NCBI RefSeq assembly: GCF_017744115.1
Contig: NZ_JAGHQW010000002.1
Location: 1-64,000, forward strand
DNA length: 64,000 bases
DNA from: Salinisphaera sp. G21_0
Lineage (GTDB): Bacteria > Pseudomonadota > Gammaproteobacteria > Pseudomonadales > Endozoicomonadaceae
Direction of reading: 5' to 3'
The notes under the pieces were generated by a model. It made no database searches. It was not told the DNA's origin and was given only the letters and a program-made list of their open reading frames with translations. Positions 63,859 to 64,000 of this stretch are shown here, in pieces (within the stretch, counting starts at the first letter, position 1; each line of letters opens with the position of its first letter). The position numbers and the translations under genes were made by a program.

Positions 63859-64000
63859 TCACTGGAGCAAATGTCCATAATTACCCCAAAGAAGTTTGGC
63901 CGTCATAGCCAGAGACACGCAGACAATCATGGGACGGATCAATGCCTCACCGCGGCTAAGTACCACATATGAGCCAAGTCTGGCACCAATAACCTGGCCC
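63859..64000 (-). CDS. TauE/SafE-family permease, C-terminal part (window edge)
   Basis: The minus strand from the window edge reads GQVIGARLGSYVVLSRGEAL, IRPMIVCVSLAMTAKLLWGN, YGHLLQ and a stop at 63859-63861. This is the last conserved segment and final helix of TauE/SafE (DUF81) permeases and closely resembles E. coli YfcA. The start lies outside the window. Likely an anion or sulfonate exporter. Confidence 0.75.
   Translation of the reverse strand, partial: GQVIGARLGSYVVLSRGEALIRPMIVCVSLAMTAKLLWGNYGHLLQ

Noticed and set aside
1..64000. CRISPR arrays, tRNA or rRNA genes
   Set aside because: No regularly spaced direct repeats and no tRNA or rRNA-like sequence was recognised by reading; a covariance-model scan could not be run.

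Overview
The window looks like a chromosomal segment of a host-associated marine gammaproteobacterium. Endozoicomonas (Oceanospirillales) is my best inference. Housekeeping proteins (MglBAC, MetG, ApbC, SrmB, RhlE, IbpA, Upp, Hpt, PldA, a PA4642-family protein) read like Enterobacteria/Pseudomonas relatives. Scattered among them are eukaryote-like proteins: LDL-receptor class A repeats, RING fingers, a TRAF-type zinc finger, an F-box/WD40 protein and a RING/ankyrin protein. The genus was inferred from this mixture, not from a marker gene.

Layout. 1-3.4 kb: a decayed LDLa-repeat gene and a large unknown membrane protein. 3.4-12.2 kb: copA with a CueR-type promoter, an OmpR/EnvZ-like two-component pair, and the galactose transporter mglBAC. 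12.2-15.3 kb: a scrap-yard with a RING protein flanked by short pieces resembling the adjacent regulator and mglC, a broken Spo0M-like gene, a RING/TRAF-finger protein, and a glutamine-synthetase pseudogene. 15.6-20.7 kb: ald, an OmpA-like lipoprotein, a CBS protein, a methyltransferase, a quinone reductase and apbC. 20.9-24.4 kb: a DnaT-like/phage-P-like replication pair and a Pro/Ser/Thr-rich protein, lying between apbC and metG. 24.7-30.6 kb: metG, an amidohydrolase remnant, a small protein coupled to an F-box/WD40 protein, and rsuA.

30.8-41.3 kb is mostly core: srmB-rhlE, SMI1/KNR4, MTA nucleosidase, nitroreductase, trhO, DUF4250, YdjM-like, DUF2750, a PCu(A)C copper protein with its neighbour, TatD and ibpA with a probable RNA thermometer. 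It also carries two palindromic repeat elements. 41.5-50.1 kb: a Nudix hydrolase, a RING/ankyrin protein, nitroreductase, PPP phosphatase, a secreted unknown, a SnoaL-like protein with an MFS transporter, and pldA. 50.1-64 kb: nhaC, a decayed stretch, an operon of three small exported proteins, STAS, upp-uraA, hpt, tandem coiled-coil paralogues, a PA4642-family gene, brnQ, cls and the end of a TauE/SafE (yfcA-like) gene.

The most interesting theme is a dispersed set of ubiquitin-pathway-like proteins: two RING proteins, one RING/ankyrin protein and one F-box/WD40 protein. These could act on host substrates. No secretion system lies in the window, so the effector role is inference. No CRISPR array, rRNA, tRNA, integrase or transposase was recognised.
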